From NCBI GenBank assembly GCA_026415275.1, contig JAOAHK010000169.1:1-6099 (forward strand): a stretch of 6,099 nucleotides of DNA, read 5' to 3'. The translations under genes and the position numbers were made by a program. Positions 6,019-6,099 of this stretch are shown here, one piece after another. The notes beneath the pieces were generated by a model, which worked only from the letters and a program-made list of their open reading frames with translations, was not told the DNA's origin and did not search any database. Positions within the stretch are counted from its first letter, which is position 1. Every line of letters starts with the position of its first letter. This DNA is from Anaerolineales bacterium. Its GTDB lineage: Bacteria > Chloroflexota > Anaerolineae > Anaerolineales > UBA4823.

Positions 6019-6099
6019 GTGGATACGCAATTAGCAGAAGCAAAGACCATTATTGCCAAGAATCGGGAATATACCTTTTTCTCTTGGTCGGTTCAAAGC
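6019..6099 (+). CDS. Start of a gene, possibly a second class III aminotransferase (3' partial)
   Basis: Only 27 codons are visible, from a GTG at 6019 through the window end, starting MDTQLAEAKTIIAKNREYTF and continuing with FSWSVQS. The phrase NREYTFFSWSVQ resembles the opening of some class III aminotransferases, where a YT-F-SWS-Q stretch precedes the first strand of the small domain. This is recognition from a short segment, so it is tentative. The gene starts 28 bases after the aminotransferase stop with no terminator between, so it should be on the same transcript as the Lrp-family regulator and the first aminotransferase. Confidence 0.6.
   Translation, partial: MDTQLAEAKTIIAKNREYTFFSWSVQS

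Noticed and set aside
5658..6059. Minus-strand open frame of 133 residues
   Set aside because: It lies almost entirely opposite the aminotransferase, runs into the start of the next gene, shows no recognisable domain and has a composition expected of an antisense shadow.

Overview
The window looks like chromosomal sequence from an anaerobic bacterium, probably of moderate GC. The best guess is an Anaerolineae-type Chloroflexota, from the overall look of the YtxH-like protein, its two-helix partner and the oxidoreductase. That placement is recognition by eye, not a database result. The presence of an aldehyde:ferredoxin oxidoreductase (AOR) family tungsten enzyme is the firmest sign of anaerobic metabolism. 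There are no mobile elements, CRISPR arrays, rRNA or tRNA genes.

Layout. Positions 1-2992 (+) hold the 3' part of an AOR-family gene, followed after 8 bases by a full-length bifunctional NAD(P)H-hydrate repair gene (NnrE-like epimerase fused to NnrD-like dehydratase). This pair ends at a perfect 14-bp hairpin at 3016-3051. Positions 3083-3997 (-) hold a convergent two-gene operon for small membrane proteins: a protein with two predicted transmembrane helices, then a YtxH-like protein with one N-terminal helix and a long charged helix built of 11-residue repeats. The AT-rich intergenic region 3998-4182 is divergent and carries promoter-like sequences. Positions 4183-6099 (+) hold an Lrp/AsnC-family regulator, a class III PLP aminotransferase resembling glutamate-1-semialdehyde aminomutase, and the first 27 codons of another gene that may be a second class III aminotransferase. 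All three are closely spaced and look co-transcribed.

How the genes may work together. The right-hand operon reads as an amino-acid-responsive regulator driving one or two aminotransferases, with a perfect dyad over the regulator's start codon that would suit autoregulation. The AOR could oxidise aldehydes from amino or keto acid breakdown while reducing ferredoxin, but it lies in a separate transcription unit beyond two opposing genes, so a shared pathway is only a hypothesis. The NAD(P)HX repair enzyme is housekeeping metabolite repair, and the membrane-protein pair looks unrelated to the metabolic genes. Nothing here clearly qualifies as a new defence or mobile system. The points most worth checking are the regulator's dyad, the uncertain substrate of the aminotransferase, the altered second pterin motif of the AOR, and the hendecad architecture of the YtxH-like protein.
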